From assembly GCF_014202075.1 (NCBI RefSeq), contig NZ_JACHFZ010000002.1:558001-622000 (forward strand): 64,000 nt of DNA. The letters run 5' to 3'. The DNA comes from Brevundimonas basaltis (GTDB taxonomy: Bacteria; Pseudomonadota; Alphaproteobacteria; Caulobacterales; Caulobacteraceae). Within the stretch, counting starts at the first letter, position 1, and each line of letters begins with the position of its first letter. Both the position numbers and the translations under genes were made by a program. This document shows positions 26,842-36,427 of the stretch, piece by piece. The notes under the pieces were generated by a model that saw only the letters and a program-made list of their open reading frames with translations, was not told the DNA's origin and searched no databases.

Positions 26842-27249
26842 TCAACGTCGACGCCGTCCGTGGCCTTTCTCGGTAAAGGCCGCCGCCACCATGGTCGCCA
26901 GGGCCGGGTTGCGCAGGAAGATCCAGCCGCCCGCCAGCGCCGCCGCCGTGCCGAGGATCGGCCGGTTGCGGAACAGGGTGTATGCCCGCTCGCCGAGGCC
27001 CATCGGCTCGTCGTCCTCGATGTCTTCGTCGTGCGCCTCGCGCCGCAGGGCGATCATCACCACGGCCAGGGAGACCAGGGCGAACAGCAACATGGTCAGG
27101 GCCGCCGCGGCGAGTGGCGGGACGACCAGACACAGGGCGTAGAAGATCGTGGCCCCGAAAGCGACCACGGCGACGAGAGCCGCGCCGGCCGCCACCGCGG
27201 CCGCGACGGCCTTCCTCGCCATTTTGCGGGCCAGGCCTCCGCCCAACAT
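26842..27249 (-). CDS. Phage-holin-3_6-like membrane protein (135 aa)
   Basis: Two strongly hydrophobic helices lie at about 15-68 (AVAAAVAAGAALVAVVAFGA and ALTMLLFALVSLAVVMIALR), separated by a tight turn. An acidic linker (HDEDIEDDEP) and a weaker C-terminal hydrophobic stretch follow. This fits the Phage_holin_3_6/Actinobacterial-holin-like family, which in chromosomes usually accompanies an ElaB/YqjD-type protein, as here. Despite the name there is no phage context. Its ATG overlaps the stop of the upstream gene (TGATG). Confidence 0.6.
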   Translation of the reverse strand: MLGGGLARKMARKAVAAAVAAGAALVAVVAFGATIFYALCLVVPPLAAAALTMLLFALVSLAVVMIALRREAHDEDIEDDEPMGLGERAYTLFRNRPILGTAAALAGGWIFLRNPALATMVAAAFTEKGHGRRRR

Positions 27250-27629
27250 CAGCGGCGACGGCCGGCGAGCAACAGGCCGAGCACGACGCCGACGCCGAGC
27301 GCGATGGCGGTCGACTGCATCGGGCGCTCCTGCACCCGCTCCGTCAGATAGCGCTGCGCCTCGTCGAGGCGCTCGGACGCCTCGTCGTAGTACTCCTGGC
27401 CGCGCACGCGGGCGGTGTCGTAATAACCCCGGGCGCGTTCGCGCAGGACCTCAGACTGTTCGCGCAGGCGGGCCTCGGTTTCAGCCGCCTTGGCGCGGAG
27501 CCGGGTCTCGGCGGCCGTCGCCTTTTCGCGCAGGGCGGCCTTCTCCTCAGCCCCCAGCGTCTTGAGGTCGTCCTTCAGGGTGTTGATGTCGTTCTTCACG
27601 GCTGTCCGTGCCGCCTTGGTCGTGGCCAT
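27249..27629 (-). CDS. ElaB/YqjD/DUF883-like tail-anchored protein (126 aa)
   Basis: ATG at 27629 gives a protein made of one long charged amphipathic helix (LGAEEKAALREKATAAETRL and similar to about residue 100) and a C-terminal transmembrane segment (STAIALGVGVVLGLLLAG) ending in three arginines. This is the ElaB/YqjD layout; E. coli YqjD ties ribosomes to the inner membrane in stationary phase. The open frame upstream to 27992 is shadow of the FAH gene on the other strand. It is cotranscribed with the holin-like gene. Confidence 0.8.
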   Translation of the reverse strand: MATTKAARTAVKNDINTLKDDLKTLGAEEKAALREKATAAETRLRAKAAETEARLREQSEVLRERARGYYDTARVRGQEYYDEASERLDEAQRYLTERVQERPMQSTAIALGVGVVLGLLLAGRRR

Positions 27630-27755
27630 GTGCGCGCTCCGCTTTGCAAGCTCTACGGTTAAATAGGGAACCCTGAGCCGGAACGCTACTGTCACATGCG
27701 GGTTCCGCAGCCCGGCAGGGGCCCGCTGGCGAAACCTCGCGGCCCGATCTAGACA

Positions 27756-28415
27756 ATGATCATGACCGAATGGCTGTTCCCCCCCGCCCCGACGCCGTCC
27801 TTGCCGATCAGCGGCCGGACCGGTCGGCTGCCCGTCCGCCGCATCCTCTGCGTCGGCCAGAACTACGCGGCCCACGCCCGCGAGATGGGTCATGAGCGGG
27901 CCGAGCCCTTCTTCTTCTCCAAGCCGGCCGACGCCCTGGTCGCCGACGGCGCCGACCCCCTGTTCCCCCTCGCGACAGTCGACCTGCACCACGAGGTCGA
28001 ACTGGTCTGCGCCATCGGCGGGGACGGCGGCATCGCCGGCTGGGCGGTCGGTTGCGATCTGACCCGCCGCGACCTGCAGGCCGCGGCCAAGGCCAAGGGC
28101 CGCCCGTGGGACGCCGCCAAGGGTTTCGACCAGTCAGCCCCCTGCGGCGCCCTGACCCTCGGCGCCCTGCCCGACCCCGCCGCGCCGATCACCCTGACGG
28201 TCAATGGCGAGACCCGCCAGTCGGGGCGGCTGAATGACATGGTCTGGGCGCCCGGGGAGATTCTCGCCAAGGCGCGAACGCTGTGGGACGTCCGGCCCGG
28301 CGACCTGATCTTCACCGGCACGCCCGAAGGCGTCGGCCCGCTCCAGCCCGGCGACCGGGTGGAGGCGTCGATCGGCGGCCTCGAACCCCTTCACTTCACC
28401 CTGAGGCCGCGATGA
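27756..28415 (+). CDS. Fumarylacetoacetate hydrolase family protein (probable fumarylpyruvate hydrolase)
   Basis: The 219-residue enzyme has the FAH fold: CVGQNYAAHAREMG, FFFSKPADALV, the metal-binding HHEVELV, GFDQSAP and FTGTPEGVGPL. Short single-domain members cleave fumarylpyruvate or acylpyruvates, whereas fumarylacetoacetases are about twice as long. It overlaps a maleylacetoacetate isomerase-type GST by 4 nt (ATGA), so both probably act in gentisate or tyrosine-type aromatic ring degradation. Start ATG 27756; ATG 27762 is an alternative. Confidence 0.88.
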   Translation: MIMTEWLFPPAPTPSLPISGRTGRLPVRRILCVGQNYAAHAREMGHERAEPFFFSKPADALVADGADPLFPLATVDLHHEVELVCAIGGDGGIAGWAVGCDLTRRDLQAAAKAKGRPWDAAKGFDQSAPCGALTLGALPDPAAPITLTVNGETRQSGRLNDMVWAPGEILAKARTLWDVRPGDLIFTGTPEGVGPLQPGDRVEASIGGLEPLHFTLRPR

Positions 28416-29062
28416 TTCTGCACGGCTACTGGCGTTCTGGCGCCGCCTACCGGGTCCGCATCGCCCTCAAACTCAAGGGGCTGACCTACGACCAGCACGG
28501 CGTCGACCTGCGCACCGGGGCCCAGCGGTCGGAGGCCTTCGTGGCTCTCAATCCGCAGGGCATGGTGCCGGCTCTGGAGGTCGACGGCGCGGTCCTGACC
28601 CAGAGCCCGGCCATCCTCGAATGGCTGGAGGAGACCCACCCGGCGCCGCCTCTGCTGCCCGCCGATCCGGTCGGCCGCGCCCATATCCGGGCCATGGCGG
28701 CCCTGATCGGCTGCGATATCCACCCGCTCAACAACCTGCGCGTCGGCAAGGCCCTGCGCGAGACCTTCGGCGCCGACCAGGCCGCCGTCGACGCCTGGGC
28801 CGCCCGCTGGATCACGCCCGGGTTCGAGGCGCTGGAGCGACTGGTCGGCGTTCACGGCGACGGCTGGTGCTTCGGCGCGTCGCCGACCCTCGCGGATGCC
28901 TACCTGATCCCGCAGATCTATTCGGCCCGCCGCTTCAACGTCCCGCTCGAGGCCTTCCGGCGGCTGCTGGCCATCGACGCGGCGGCGGCGCAGCATCCGG
29001 CCTTCGTCGCGGCACACCCGGATAACCAGCCGGACGCGGACTGCACGCGGCCGGCAGCGTAA
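28412..29062 (+). CDS. maiA: Maleylacetoacetate (or maleylpyruvate) isomerase, zeta-class GST
   Basis: The 216-residue protein opens HGYWRSGAAYRVRIALKLKG, the bacterial form of the zeta-GST active-site motif, then NPQGMVPALEVDG and TQSPAILEWLEE for glutathione binding. The helical C-terminal domain includes NNLRVGKALRE. It isomerises cis to trans ring-cleavage products before hydrolysis by the FAH enzyme encoded just upstream. The choice between maleylacetoacetate and maleylpyruvate cannot be made from sequence; the short FAH partner leans to maleylpyruvate. Confidence 0.9.
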   Translation: MILHGYWRSGAAYRVRIALKLKGLTYDQHGVDLRTGAQRSEAFVALNPQGMVPALEVDGAVLTQSPAILEWLEETHPAPPLLPADPVGRAHIRAMAALIGCDIHPLNNLRVGKALRETFGADQAAVDAWAARWITPGFEALERLVGVHGDGWCFGASPTLADAYLIPQIYSARRFNVPLEAFRRLLAIDAAAAQHPAFVAAHPDNQPDADCTRPAA

Positions 29063-29264
29063 CCTCCCGAGGCCGTCTGCAGCCAGCGGCTTCCGCGTCA
29101 TGTCAGCCGTTCGGTCCGACCGCTCCGGCGCCGGATCGCTGATCTGGTGAAGCAGGCTGCGACCGACGGCGATCCGCCGAGAGGATGACGGCTGCATTCA
29201 GATCGGGTTCACCGCGCGATCACTAGCCTCCGAAGCGTTCGGTCTGAAACAAAGGAGTAAGGCC

Positions 29265-29717
29265 ATGAAGCATCGTATCCTCCTCATCGCCGCCACAACG
29301 GCCCTGACCATTCCTGCAACCACCGTCGCGGCGCAGAGCTGGTCGGACATCATCGGCGCCGTTGTACAGTCTCAGTTCAACACCCATGCGGGTTACAACT
29401 CACACGGCTACGATCATCGCTACGATGACCGTTATCAGCGCATTTCCGAGCGCCAGGCTATCCGTATTGCGCAAAGCCAGGGGATCCGCGTGTCATCGGC
29501 GAACCGCCGCGGGCCGGGCTACGACCTTGTCGGTCGGGATCGCTCCGGCTCCCGGGTGACGCTCCGCGTCGATGCCCGGACGGGTCAGATCGTCCGGCTT
29601 GATCGCCATTGGGATCGTCGCCGCGACGACCGTTGGGAACGTGACGATCGGCGCGATGACCGCCGCTGGCGTGAGCATCGTCGGGATCGCGATGATGATG
29701 ACGACGACGACGACTGA
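29265..29717 (+). CDS. Secreted PepSY-like protein with Asp-rich tail (150 aa)
   Basis: A signal peptide (ending TTVAAQS) is followed by a His/Tyr-rich stretch. A PepSY-like domain covers about 58-110: RISERQAIRIAQSQGIRV, then VTLRVDARTGQIVRLDRHW. The C-terminus alternates Arg and Asp and ends in eight aspartates. PepSY proteins inhibit or chaperone proteases, or bind metal in the periplasm; the acidic tail might bind cations. AAAGGAG lies 9 nt before the ATG. An intrinsic terminator follows. Confidence 0.75.
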   Translation: MKHRILLIAATTALTIPATTVAAQSWSDIIGAVVQSQFNTHAGYNSHGYDHRYDDRYQRISERQAIRIAQSQGIRVSSANRRGPGYDLVGRDRSGSRVTLRVDARTGQIVRLDRHWDRRRDDRWERDDRRDDRRWREHRRDRDDDDDDDD

Positions 29718-29741
29718 CACGCCGATCTGACTAGAGTTGGG

Positions 29742-29775
29742 ACCGCCGCGGAGCTATTCGCGGCGGTTCTTCTTT
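29742..29775 (+). terminator. Intrinsic terminator after the PepSY-like gene
   Basis: ACCGCCGCG, 8-nt loop, CGCGGCGGT and then TCTTCTTT, 25 nt beyond the stop. Confidence 0.8.
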
Positions 29776-29855
29776 GGCAGGCGGTCACGCCGCAACGGCT
29801 TTTCGGGCAGCGCCACCCATAGGGCTGAGTCTCGACCGCCCACCGACTGCCCGAT

Positions 29856-30749
29856 CTAGCTCATGAACCGCTCCACCGCCGCCAGGAAGCGGGTCGGCTG
29901 GTCGATCATGACCATATGCTCTGCGCCTTCGATGCGTTCGAAGACGGCGGGACGGGGCAGGGAGGCGTAGGCGCCGCGGAACAGCCGGTCGGCGCGGCTG
30001 CGCGGTGAGGCCTCGTCCCGGCTCCAGCCGTAGACCACCGTCACCGGGGCGGCGATGTCCGGCAGCCTGTGGCGCAGGTCCACCGTCATCACCTCATAGA
30101 GGGCCTGGGCCAGCACCCGGCGGTCGCCGCCCTGCCAGCCCATGGAATCGAATACCGCATCGGCCGCGCCGCCAAGGTCCAGACCGAGGCTCCGGCCGCG
30201 GGTCTTCAGGACTTCGTCACCGAGAAACTGGATGGCCTGATAGGCGACCTGGGCGATCGGCTCGACATCGCCGACCGTGGCGCCAGGACTGATCAGGGCC
30301 GGGAAAAAGGGGGAGGCGTCGACCGTCATCAGTCGCCCGATCCGCCCCGGACCGTCCGCCGCGGCCCGCAGCGCCACCTGGCCCCCCATCGAGTGGCCGA
30401 TCACCGCCGGCGCCGTCAGCTCGGTCTCGGCGATGTAGCGGCGCACCTCCCTCGCCACCGCGCCCATGACGGCCCCGTTGGCGTTGGCCCCGGCCGACAG
30501 GTCGCCGAAGCCGCGTACCGAGACCAGATGCAGCCGCCGGCTCCGGGACATTTGGCCCGCCGTTCTGCTCCACACCGCCGAGGTCGAGGCGAGCCCCGGA
30601 ATCAGGATCAGATCCGGCCCCTCGCCCCGTGTTTCGACCACGATGCGGCTCGACCGGAAGCCCGTCTGCGCCCATGCTGGCGAAGCCGCGCCCAGGCCCA
30701 GCGTCGCGCTGCCGATCAGCCCCTTGAGAATGTCTCGCCTGAGTTCCAC
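29856..30749 (-). CDS. Exported alpha/beta hydrolase
   Basis: The 297-residue protein starts MELRRDILKGLIGSATLG, a twin-arginine-like leader ending near AWAQ, so Tat export is likely. The hydrolase fold shows LILIPGLASTSAVW (oxyanion region), nucleophile elbow GHSMGGQ, acid in VVYGWSRDE and catalytic His in GAEHMVMIDQP. Ester or lactone substrates are possible; nothing narrows it. It is divergent from the GST gene at 30799 with only 49 nt between, so they share a promoter region. Confidence 0.8.
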   Translation of the reverse strand: MELRRDILKGLIGSATLGLGAASPAWAQTGFRSSRIVVETRGEGPDLILIPGLASTSAVWSRTAGQMSRSRRLHLVSVRGFGDLSAGANANGAVMGAVAREVRRYIAETELTAPAVIGHSMGGQVALRAAADGPGRIGRLMTVDASPFFPALISPGATVGDVEPIAQVAYQAIQFLGDEVLKTRGRSLGLDLGGAADAVFDSMGWQGGDRRVLAQALYEVMTVDLRHRLPDIAAPVTVVYGWSRDEASPRSRADRLFRGAYASLPRPAVFERIEGAEHMVMIDQPTRFLAAVERFMS

Positions 30750-30798
30750 AGCGTCATCGTTCCAGAAAGTCGACTCCAGAACCCCTTGGGAGGTCCAG

Positions 30799-31446
30799 AT
30801 GATCCAGCCGTCCGACGACGAAATCGTCTTCTACACCAACCCCATGTCGCGCGGCCGGATCGTGCGCTGGATGCTGGAGGAGGTCGGCCGGCCATACCGC
30901 ACCGTGGTGCTCGATTACGGCACGACGATGAAGGCGCCCGACTATCTGACCATCAATCCGATGGGCAAGGTGCCGGCGCTGACCTGGCGCGACGTCACGG
31001 TCACCGAATGCGCGGCGATCTGCGCCTGGCTGGCGGACGCCTTTCCGGAGTCGGGCCTGGCCCCGGCGTGCGATGACCCCGAGCGCGGGCGGTATTTGCG
31101 CTGGCTCTTCTTCGCCGCCGGACCGCTCGAGGCGGCGGTGACCGCCAAGGCGCTCGGCCTTCTGGCCCCGGCGGACAAGGCGGTCATGGCCGGTTACGGC
31201 AGTTTCGAGCAGACGGTGGACGCGCTGGAACAGGCGATGGCGCCCGGCCCGTGGATCCTGGGCGATCGCTTTTCGGCGGCCGACGTCTACGTCGGCAGCC
31301 AGATCATGTGGGGCCTGCAGTTCGGGACCCTGCCCGCCCGGGATGCCTTCACGGCTTATGCGGCGCGTCTGTCAGGGCGCGAGGCGGCGATCCGGGCGCG
31401 CGAGATCGACGACGCGCTCGTGGCTGGGGCCGCTAAAGAAAGCTGA
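30799..31446 (+). CDS. Glutathione S-transferase family protein
   Basis: The 215-residue protein has the thioredoxin-like N-domain (IVFYTNPMSRGRIVRWMLEE, then NPMGKVPALTWRDVTVTE) and the helical C-domain (ALEQAMAPGPWILGDRFSAADVY). GGGAGG lies 5 nt before the ATG and decides the start. The catalytic residue is probably Ser in NPMSRGR. Class and substrate are undetermined. Confidence 0.9.
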   Translation: MIQPSDDEIVFYTNPMSRGRIVRWMLEEVGRPYRTVVLDYGTTMKAPDYLTINPMGKVPALTWRDVTVTECAAICAWLADAFPESGLAPACDDPERGRYLRWLFFAAGPLEAAVTAKALGLLAPADKAVMAGYGSFEQTVDALEQAMAPGPWILGDRFSAADVYVGSQIMWGLQFGTLPARDAFTAYAARLSGREAAIRAREIDDALVAGAAKES

Positions 31447-31455
31447 TGTCGGACG

Positions 31456-32811
31456 TCAGCCCTGGGCGGGACGCAGGCCTTCGGCGCTGACCTGCTGGAC
31501 CTGCGGGCGCCGCTCGCCGCCGGCGGCGATGATGCGGTCGATGCGGGCCTTCTCGGCGCGGAAGGCGGCCAGGTCGGCCCCCGACAGGACGACGCCCTCG
31601 GTGGTCTTCACGCCGGCCGGATTGATCCGCCGGCCGCCGCGCCAGATTTCATAGTGCAGGTGCGGGCCGGTCGAGGCGCCGGTCGAACCGACGAAGGCCA
31701 CGACCTGGCCCTGACGGACCCGCTGGCCGGCGCGCATGCCCGAGGCGTAGCGCGACAGGTGACCGTAGCCGGTCTCGAGACCGTTCGAATGACGGATGCG
31801 CAGCCAGTTGCCATAGCCGCCCCAGCGCCGGGCCTCGACCACCACGCCGTCGGCGGGGGCCACGACCGGCGTGCCGGTGCCGGCGGCGAAGTCGATGCCC
31901 TGGTGCATCTTGCGATAGCCGGCGATCGGATGCCGGCGGAAGCCGTAGGACGACGAGACGCGGAACCCGCGCTCCAGCGGCGTGCGCATGAAGGCCGAGC
32001 GGGTGTTCTTGCCGGTGGCGTCGAAATACTGCGCTTCCTTCGAGCCCTCGGGCTGGAAGCGATAGAAGGCCACGCCCTTCAGCTCGGCGTACAGCAGGCC
32101 GTCGTTGCCGATGGTGCGGCCGTTCTCGGTGACCGTCCGCCCGTAGACATAGGTGAAGTCGTCCGAGGCTCGGATGTCGCGGTCCAGATCGAACCGGTGA
32201 GAGAATAGCTGGCCAGCCTTGCGGCGCACGGCGGCGGGGACGCCCTCGCGCTGGGCCGAACGGGACAGCGAGCCCTCGACCTTGCCGTTGAGGACCACGA
32301 TCTCGTGCGAGACCTTCTCTTCCAGTGCGCGCAGACGCAGGGCGCCGTCGAAGGTCCGCGACACGGTCACCTGGCTGGCGGGCCCGGTGCGCATGGTCAG
32401 GCCGATCAGGCGCGGATCGCCCCGGCCGCCGCGCGGTTTGGCGATGGCGGTTTCGAAACGCAGACCGGCGCGAATCTCGCTCATGTCCATGGCGTTGGAG
32501 AGGGTGGCGGCGATGGCCGAGGCTTCCTCGGCGGGGATGCCGGTGCGGCGGACGGCCTGTTCGAAGGTCTCGCCGCGGCGAATTTGGACGGGAATGGCTT
32601 CCGGAGCGCTGAGGCCGGCGGGCGTCCCGGCGGCGGCGAAGGCGCGAGCCTCGATCTGGGCCATCTGTTCCGCGGTCAGCGGCGGAACCTCTTCAGCCTG
32701 CGCGGGCTGGTAAACACGACCGGCGAGAAGGGCCACCGAGAGCGCTGCAACCGCCGTAAGGGCGTGAGGCGCTAGACGCATCGGTTGGCGACGTGGATCG
32801 AACTGAGCCAT
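31456..32811 (-). CDS. M23-family peptidase (LytM-type murein endopeptidase)
   Basis: From ATG 32811 (GGGGAC upstream) the 451-residue protein has an N-terminal hydrophobic anchor or signal (ALTAVAALSVALLAG), a LysM/OapA-like region (IRRGETFEQAVRRTGI), a middle domain and a C-terminal M23 domain (about 305-420). The metal ligands are in MHQGIDFAAGTGTP and GPHLHYEIW. It should cleave peptidoglycan cross-bridges in the periplasm during growth or division. Both zinc motifs look complete, so it is likely an active enzyme and not an EnvC-like activator. The first in-frame start (32862) adds 17 non-signal residues. Confidence 0.9.
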   Translation of the reverse strand: MAQFDPRRQPMRLAPHALTAVAALSVALLAGRVYQPAQAEEVPPLTAEQMAQIEARAFAAAGTPAGLSAPEAIPVQIRRGETFEQAVRRTGIPAEEASAIAATLSNAMDMSEIRAGLRFETAIAKPRGGRGDPRLIGLTMRTGPASQVTVSRTFDGALRLRALEEKVSHEIVVLNGKVEGSLSRSAQREGVPAAVRRKAGQLFSHRFDLDRDIRASDDFTYVYGRTVTENGRTIGNDGLLYAELKGVAFYRFQPEGSKEAQYFDATGKNTRSAFMRTPLERGFRVSSSYGFRRHPIAGYRKMHQGIDFAAGTGTPVVAPADGVVVEARRWGGYGNWLRIRHSNGLETGYGHLSRYASGMRAGQRVRQGQVVAFVGSTGASTGPHLHYEIWRGGRRINPAGVKTTEGVVLSGADLAAFRAEKARIDRIIAAGGERRPQVQQVSAEGLRPAQG

Positions 32812-33179
32812 CGGTCCCCGAAATCTGGCGACGCCCACCGGCGCCCAAGCCACTAGAAGCAAGGATCGCGCCCGAAGAAGCCCCCGACGCGAGACAGGCC
32901 GTATAACCCGTCGATCCCATCATGGGAAGGGAGATCGTTACAGACCGTTAACCGGCGCCGTTATCAACGGTAAAGACTGTTGACTCCCTCAGCTTATCGC
33001 CGGGAGCGAACAGTGTATTCATGGCGTTTGGGCAGGGTATTCGGGATCAATCCGCCGCTCCGCCTTGATATCGTCGCCTCTGCATTCAAGGTGGCCGTCG
33101 CGCCACTCTACTGTGTTTCCATAGTCACGCCTGCTGTGCTGTTCCAGGAGTCCGGTTTGTTCATCGTCCAGGTTTCGGC
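32812..33179. other. 368-bp divergent intergenic region (peptidase / ydbH)
   Basis: This gap separates the M23 peptidase (minus) from ydbH (plus) and is A/T-richer than the genes. It holds a TTGACT string near 32980 with no good -10, and ACCGTT and AACGGT half-sites near 32944-32972 that may be a loose dyad. A 67-codon plus-strand frame (32980-33183) overlaps ydbH by ATGA but has no ribosome binding site and no recognisable sequence. I regard the region as two promoters plus leader. Confidence 0.5.
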
Positions 33180-36100
33180 ATGAGCGACACCCCCGCCATC
33201 GCGCCCGCACCCCCGCCGGCGCGCCGGGGTGGAACTGCGCGCCGCATCCTGTTCGGTCTCGGCGTGGCCCTGTGCGTGCTCGCGGTGCTCGCCGGCCTGC
33301 TCTACCTCAATCGCCGCGCCGCGACGCGCCAGATCCTCGTGGGCTGGCTGGAGCGGCAGGGCGTGCCTGCCGAGATGGAGATCGAACGCGTTGAGCTGGA
33401 CGGCATCGTCGCCCGCATCCGCATCGGCGATCCGCGCAATCCCGACGCCGTCGTCGAACGCGTCGAGGTCGACTACGCCATCGGCGCTCCCTGGTCGAAG
33501 GCCGGCCTCGGCGTCACCCCGACCCGCATCCGGCTGGTCCGGCCGGTGCTGCGGGCCTCGTTCCGCGACGGCGAGTTCTCGCTCGGCAGCCTCGATCCCC
33601 TGGTCGAGCGGTTCACCGGCCGTCCACCGCAGCCGGACGCGCGCGGTCCCCTGGTGCTGGTCGAGCAGGGCAGGGTCCGGCTCGATACGGAATACGGCCC
33701 CGTCAATGTGCTCGGCGACGCGCGCATCGACGACGGCAGGCTGATCCGCCTCACCGCGCGCATGCCGTCGGCCAACCTGAAGAGCGGCGACATCGAAGGC
33801 CGCGCCGTCGCCGCCAGCCTCGCCGTGACCACGACCGGGGATCGGCTGGCCCTCCGCGCCGCAGCCACGGCCGACCAGGCGTCCCTGCCGGGGGTCTCCG
33901 GTTCCGGGACCCGCCTAACCGTGACCGGCGACCTGCCCTATCCGGATCTGGAACAACGCCAGGGCGACGGCCGGGCCCGGCTGGACATCGGTCTCGTCGC
34001 CGCCCGCCTCGACGTCGGCGACATGACCGCCCGCGGGGCTGTCGCTGATATCGGCTTCGACGGCCAGACCACGGGGTGGCTCCAGACCTTCCGCATCGAA
34101 GGCGCGGCCGACGCCGACTTCCGGGCTGCACGGCTGGATAGTCCGGGGCTCGACGCCGCCGCTGCCGCCCTGCGCTGGAGCGACGCCCGCGCCGTCCTGG
34201 CCCGGAGCGAGAGCGGCGTCGTGTGGCGCATCGACGGGCCCGCCCGGGCCTCGGCCGCCCGCGCCTCCGGGGCCGGACTGGACGGCGCCGGCGTGACCCT
34301 GACCTCCAGCGACCTGACCGCCGGGGGACGGGGCGCCGCCTTCGAGGTCACCGGTCCGCTCGCTCTGAGGGCGAACCGACTCGGCTGGGGCGACCTGTCG
34401 CTGACCGCCGCCCGGGGGTCGGCCGATCTTGAAGTGATCTCGGACGCGGGGTTGCGGGTCGTCCTCTCGGGCGGCCTGCGCGGGCCCCACGGCGCCTGGC
34501 CGCTGTTCGGCCCTGCCGCGCGCGGCGACGGCGCAGACCTGAGGGAGATGAAGCGGGCGCTGGCCGACTTCGCCGTCGACATGCCCGCCTTCACCTTCGT
34601 CTCCGGCGGCGGAACGCGGGTGACGCTCGACCGGCCCGCGACCCTGCGCCCGGCCAACGGCGGCGTGCTGACCCTCCGCCCGGTCGCCGCTCCGATCTTC
34701 GCCGCCGCGCCCGGCCAACGCGGAGGAGGGGCCCTCGCCCTGACCGCGACGCGCGGACGCGGGCTTCCGGAGGCGACCTTCGCCGTCCCCGCCTGGCGGC
34801 TCACGGCGGACGGCTTCACCGCCGACCTCGACGGCCGCGCCGCCCTCGATTTCGAGCTGGCGCGGGGGATCGCGCTCGACACCCGCGGCCGGCTGACCTC
34901 CGCCCGCGGTCGCGTGACCTACGTCGCGGCGGCGTGCACCCCGGTGACCGTCGAGCGGCTCGAACTCGGCGAGAACGATGTCGTCGACCTGTCCGGACGG
35001 GCCTGTCCGATCGACCGGCCGCTGGTCAGCATCGCCGACGGCCGCTGGCGGGCGGACGGGGCCCTGGCGGGCGTCGACGCGACCGCCCCCTTCCTCGCGC
35101 TGCATTTCCGCGACGCCCGGGGCCGGTTCGCGGCCACCGGCGGTCCGGCGGGGCTCGGTCTAGACACCCGGGTCGATGCGGCGACCGTCGTGGACGCCAC
35201 CACGCCGCTGCGCTTCCATCCGCTTCAGGCCGCCGGGTCGGTCCGGCTCGCCGACGAGGACTGGACCGGCGCCTTCAACCTGTCCCGCGAGGGCGTGACC
35301 CTCGGCCGCCTCGATCTGGCCCATGACGGCCCCACCGGGGCCGGCGGCCTGACCATCAACGCGCCCTCCATCGCCTTCGCCGAGGGCGCACTGCAGCCGG
35401 CCGATCTCAGCCCGCTGGCCGGAGACTTCGTCGGTTCGCCGGCGACCGGCTCGGTCGCTTTCGCGGGCCGCGTCGACTGGCTTGCCGACGCCGAGGGTTC
35501 CAGTTCGGGCCGCCTGACCATTCCCGGTCTCGACTTCGTCAGCCCGGCCGGCCCGGTCAAGGGGCTGAAGGGGACCGTCGACTTCACCAGCCTCGCCCCG
35601 CTGGTCACCGCGCCCGGGCAGCGCCTCACCGCCGATGTTCTGGAGTCGGTCGCGCCCCTGACCGACGTCGAGCTGACCTTTGGTCTCGACAAGGCCGGTG
35701 TGACCATCGAGGGCGGCGACCTGTCCATCGCCGGCGGGACCGTGCGCATCGAGCCCTTCGTCCTGCCGTTGGACCGCAGCCAGCCGTTCGGCGGCGTCAT
35801 CGTGCTGGAGAACGTCCAGTTGGGCGAAATCATCGCCGGCTCGGGTTTCGGCGACAAGGTTGTGCTGGACGCGGTGGTGTCCGGCCGCCTGCCGTTCACC
35901 TCCGATCCACAGGCGGGCATCCGGATATCGGGGGGGTCTCTCGCGGCCGTGCAACCGGGCCGGCTGTCGATCAAGCGCGAGGCGCTGAGCGGGCTCGAGG
36001 CCGGCGGCGGCGGCGAGGGCGTGTCCGCCAACACCGTCCAGGATCTGGCCTACCAGGCCATGGAAAACCTGTCCTTCGACATCCTTTCCGCCCAGGTCAA

Positions 36101-36350
36101 CAGCCTCGACGAGGGCCGTATCGGCGTGCTGTTCCGTATCCGGGGACGGCATGACCCGCCCCAGCGGCAGGAACTGCGCATCCCGCTGGCGGAGTTCATC
36201 AGCCGCGAATTCCTCAACCGGGAACTCCCCTTGCCGTCGGGCACCGGCATTGATCTGACGCTCGACACCACCCTCAATCTGAACCAGTTGGTCGGCGACC
36301 TTCTGGAGCTCAACCGCGCTCGCAACGGCGAGCCTTCCGATCGACCTTGA
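33180..36350 (+). CDS. ydbH: YdbH-like AsmA-type intermembrane bridge protein
   Basis: This 1056-residue protein has one N-terminal transmembrane helix (about 20-43: ILFGLGVALCVLAVLAGLLY). A very long, repetitive beta-rich periplasmic body of TamB/AsmA/YdbH type follows, ending near residue 1040 with IDLTLDTTLNLNQLVGDLLE. E. coli YdbH, TamB and YhdP are bridge-like proteins carrying phospholipids from inner to outer membrane; YdbH needs the lipoprotein YnbE at the outer membrane. The next two genes are exactly YnbE-like and YdbL-like, which fixes the identity better than sequence alone. Confidence 0.85.
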   Translation: MSDTPAIAPAPPPARRGGTARRILFGLGVALCVLAVLAGLLYLNRRAATRQILVGWLERQGVPAEMEIERVELDGIVARIRIGDPRNPDAVVERVEVDYAIGAPWSKAGLGVTPTRIRLVRPVLRASFRDGEFSLGSLDPLVERFTGRPPQPDARGPLVLVEQGRVRLDTEYGPVNVLGDARIDDGRLIRLTARMPSANLKSGDIEGRAVAASLAVTTTGDRLALRAAATADQASLPGVSGSGTRLTVTGDLPYPDLEQRQGDGRARLDIGLVAARLDVGDMTARGAVADIGFDGQTTGWLQTFRIEGAADADFRAARLDSPGLDAAAAALRWSDARAVLARSESGVVWRIDGPARASAARASGAGLDGAGVTLTSSDLTAGGRGAAFEVTGPLALRANRLGWGDLSLTAARGSADLEVISDAGLRVVLSGGLRGPHGAWPLFGPAARGDGADLREMKRALADFAVDMPAFTFVSGGGTRVTLDRPATLRPANGGVLTLRPVAAPIFAAAPGQRGGGALALTATRGRGLPEATFAVPAWRLTADGFTADLDGRAALDFELARGIALDTRGRLTSARGRVTYVAAACTPVTVERLELGENDVVDLSGRACPIDRPLVSIADGRWRADGALAGVDATAPFLALHFRDARGRFAATGGPAGLGLDTRVDAATVVDATTPLRFHPLQAAGSVRLADEDWTGAFNLSREGVTLGRLDLAHDGPTGAGGLTINAPSIAFAEGALQPADLSPLAGDFVGSPATGSVAFAGRVDWLADAEGSSSGRLTIPGLDFVSPAGPVKGLKGTVDFTSLAPLVTAPGQRLTADVLESVAPLTDVELTFGLDKAGVTIEGGDLSIAGGTVRIEPFVLPLDRSQPFGGVIVLENVQLGEIIAGSGFGDKVVLDAVVSGRLPFTSDPQAGIRISGGSLAAVQPGRLSIKREALSGLEAGGGGEGVSANTVQDLAYQAMENLSFDILSAQVNSLDEGRIGVLFRIRGRHDPPQRQELRIPLAEFISREFLNRELPLPSGTGIDLTLDTTLNLNQLVGDLLELNRARNGEPSDRP

Positions 36351-36427
36351 TCGCGCCGCCCTGGCCGTTCAGAACCCATTCACCCCGCCCCGCGTTAGAT
36401 GGGGGTGGACCAACGGAGACCCACGCC

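Noticed and set aside
26842..27249. Phage holin
   Set aside because: Holin-like hydrophobicity only; coupling to an ElaB/YqjD-type gene and lack of phage genes point to a housekeeping membrane protein.
32980..33183. 67-codon frame overlapping ydbH by ATGA
   Set aside because: No ribosome binding site, no recognisable sequence; the overlap alone is too weak.
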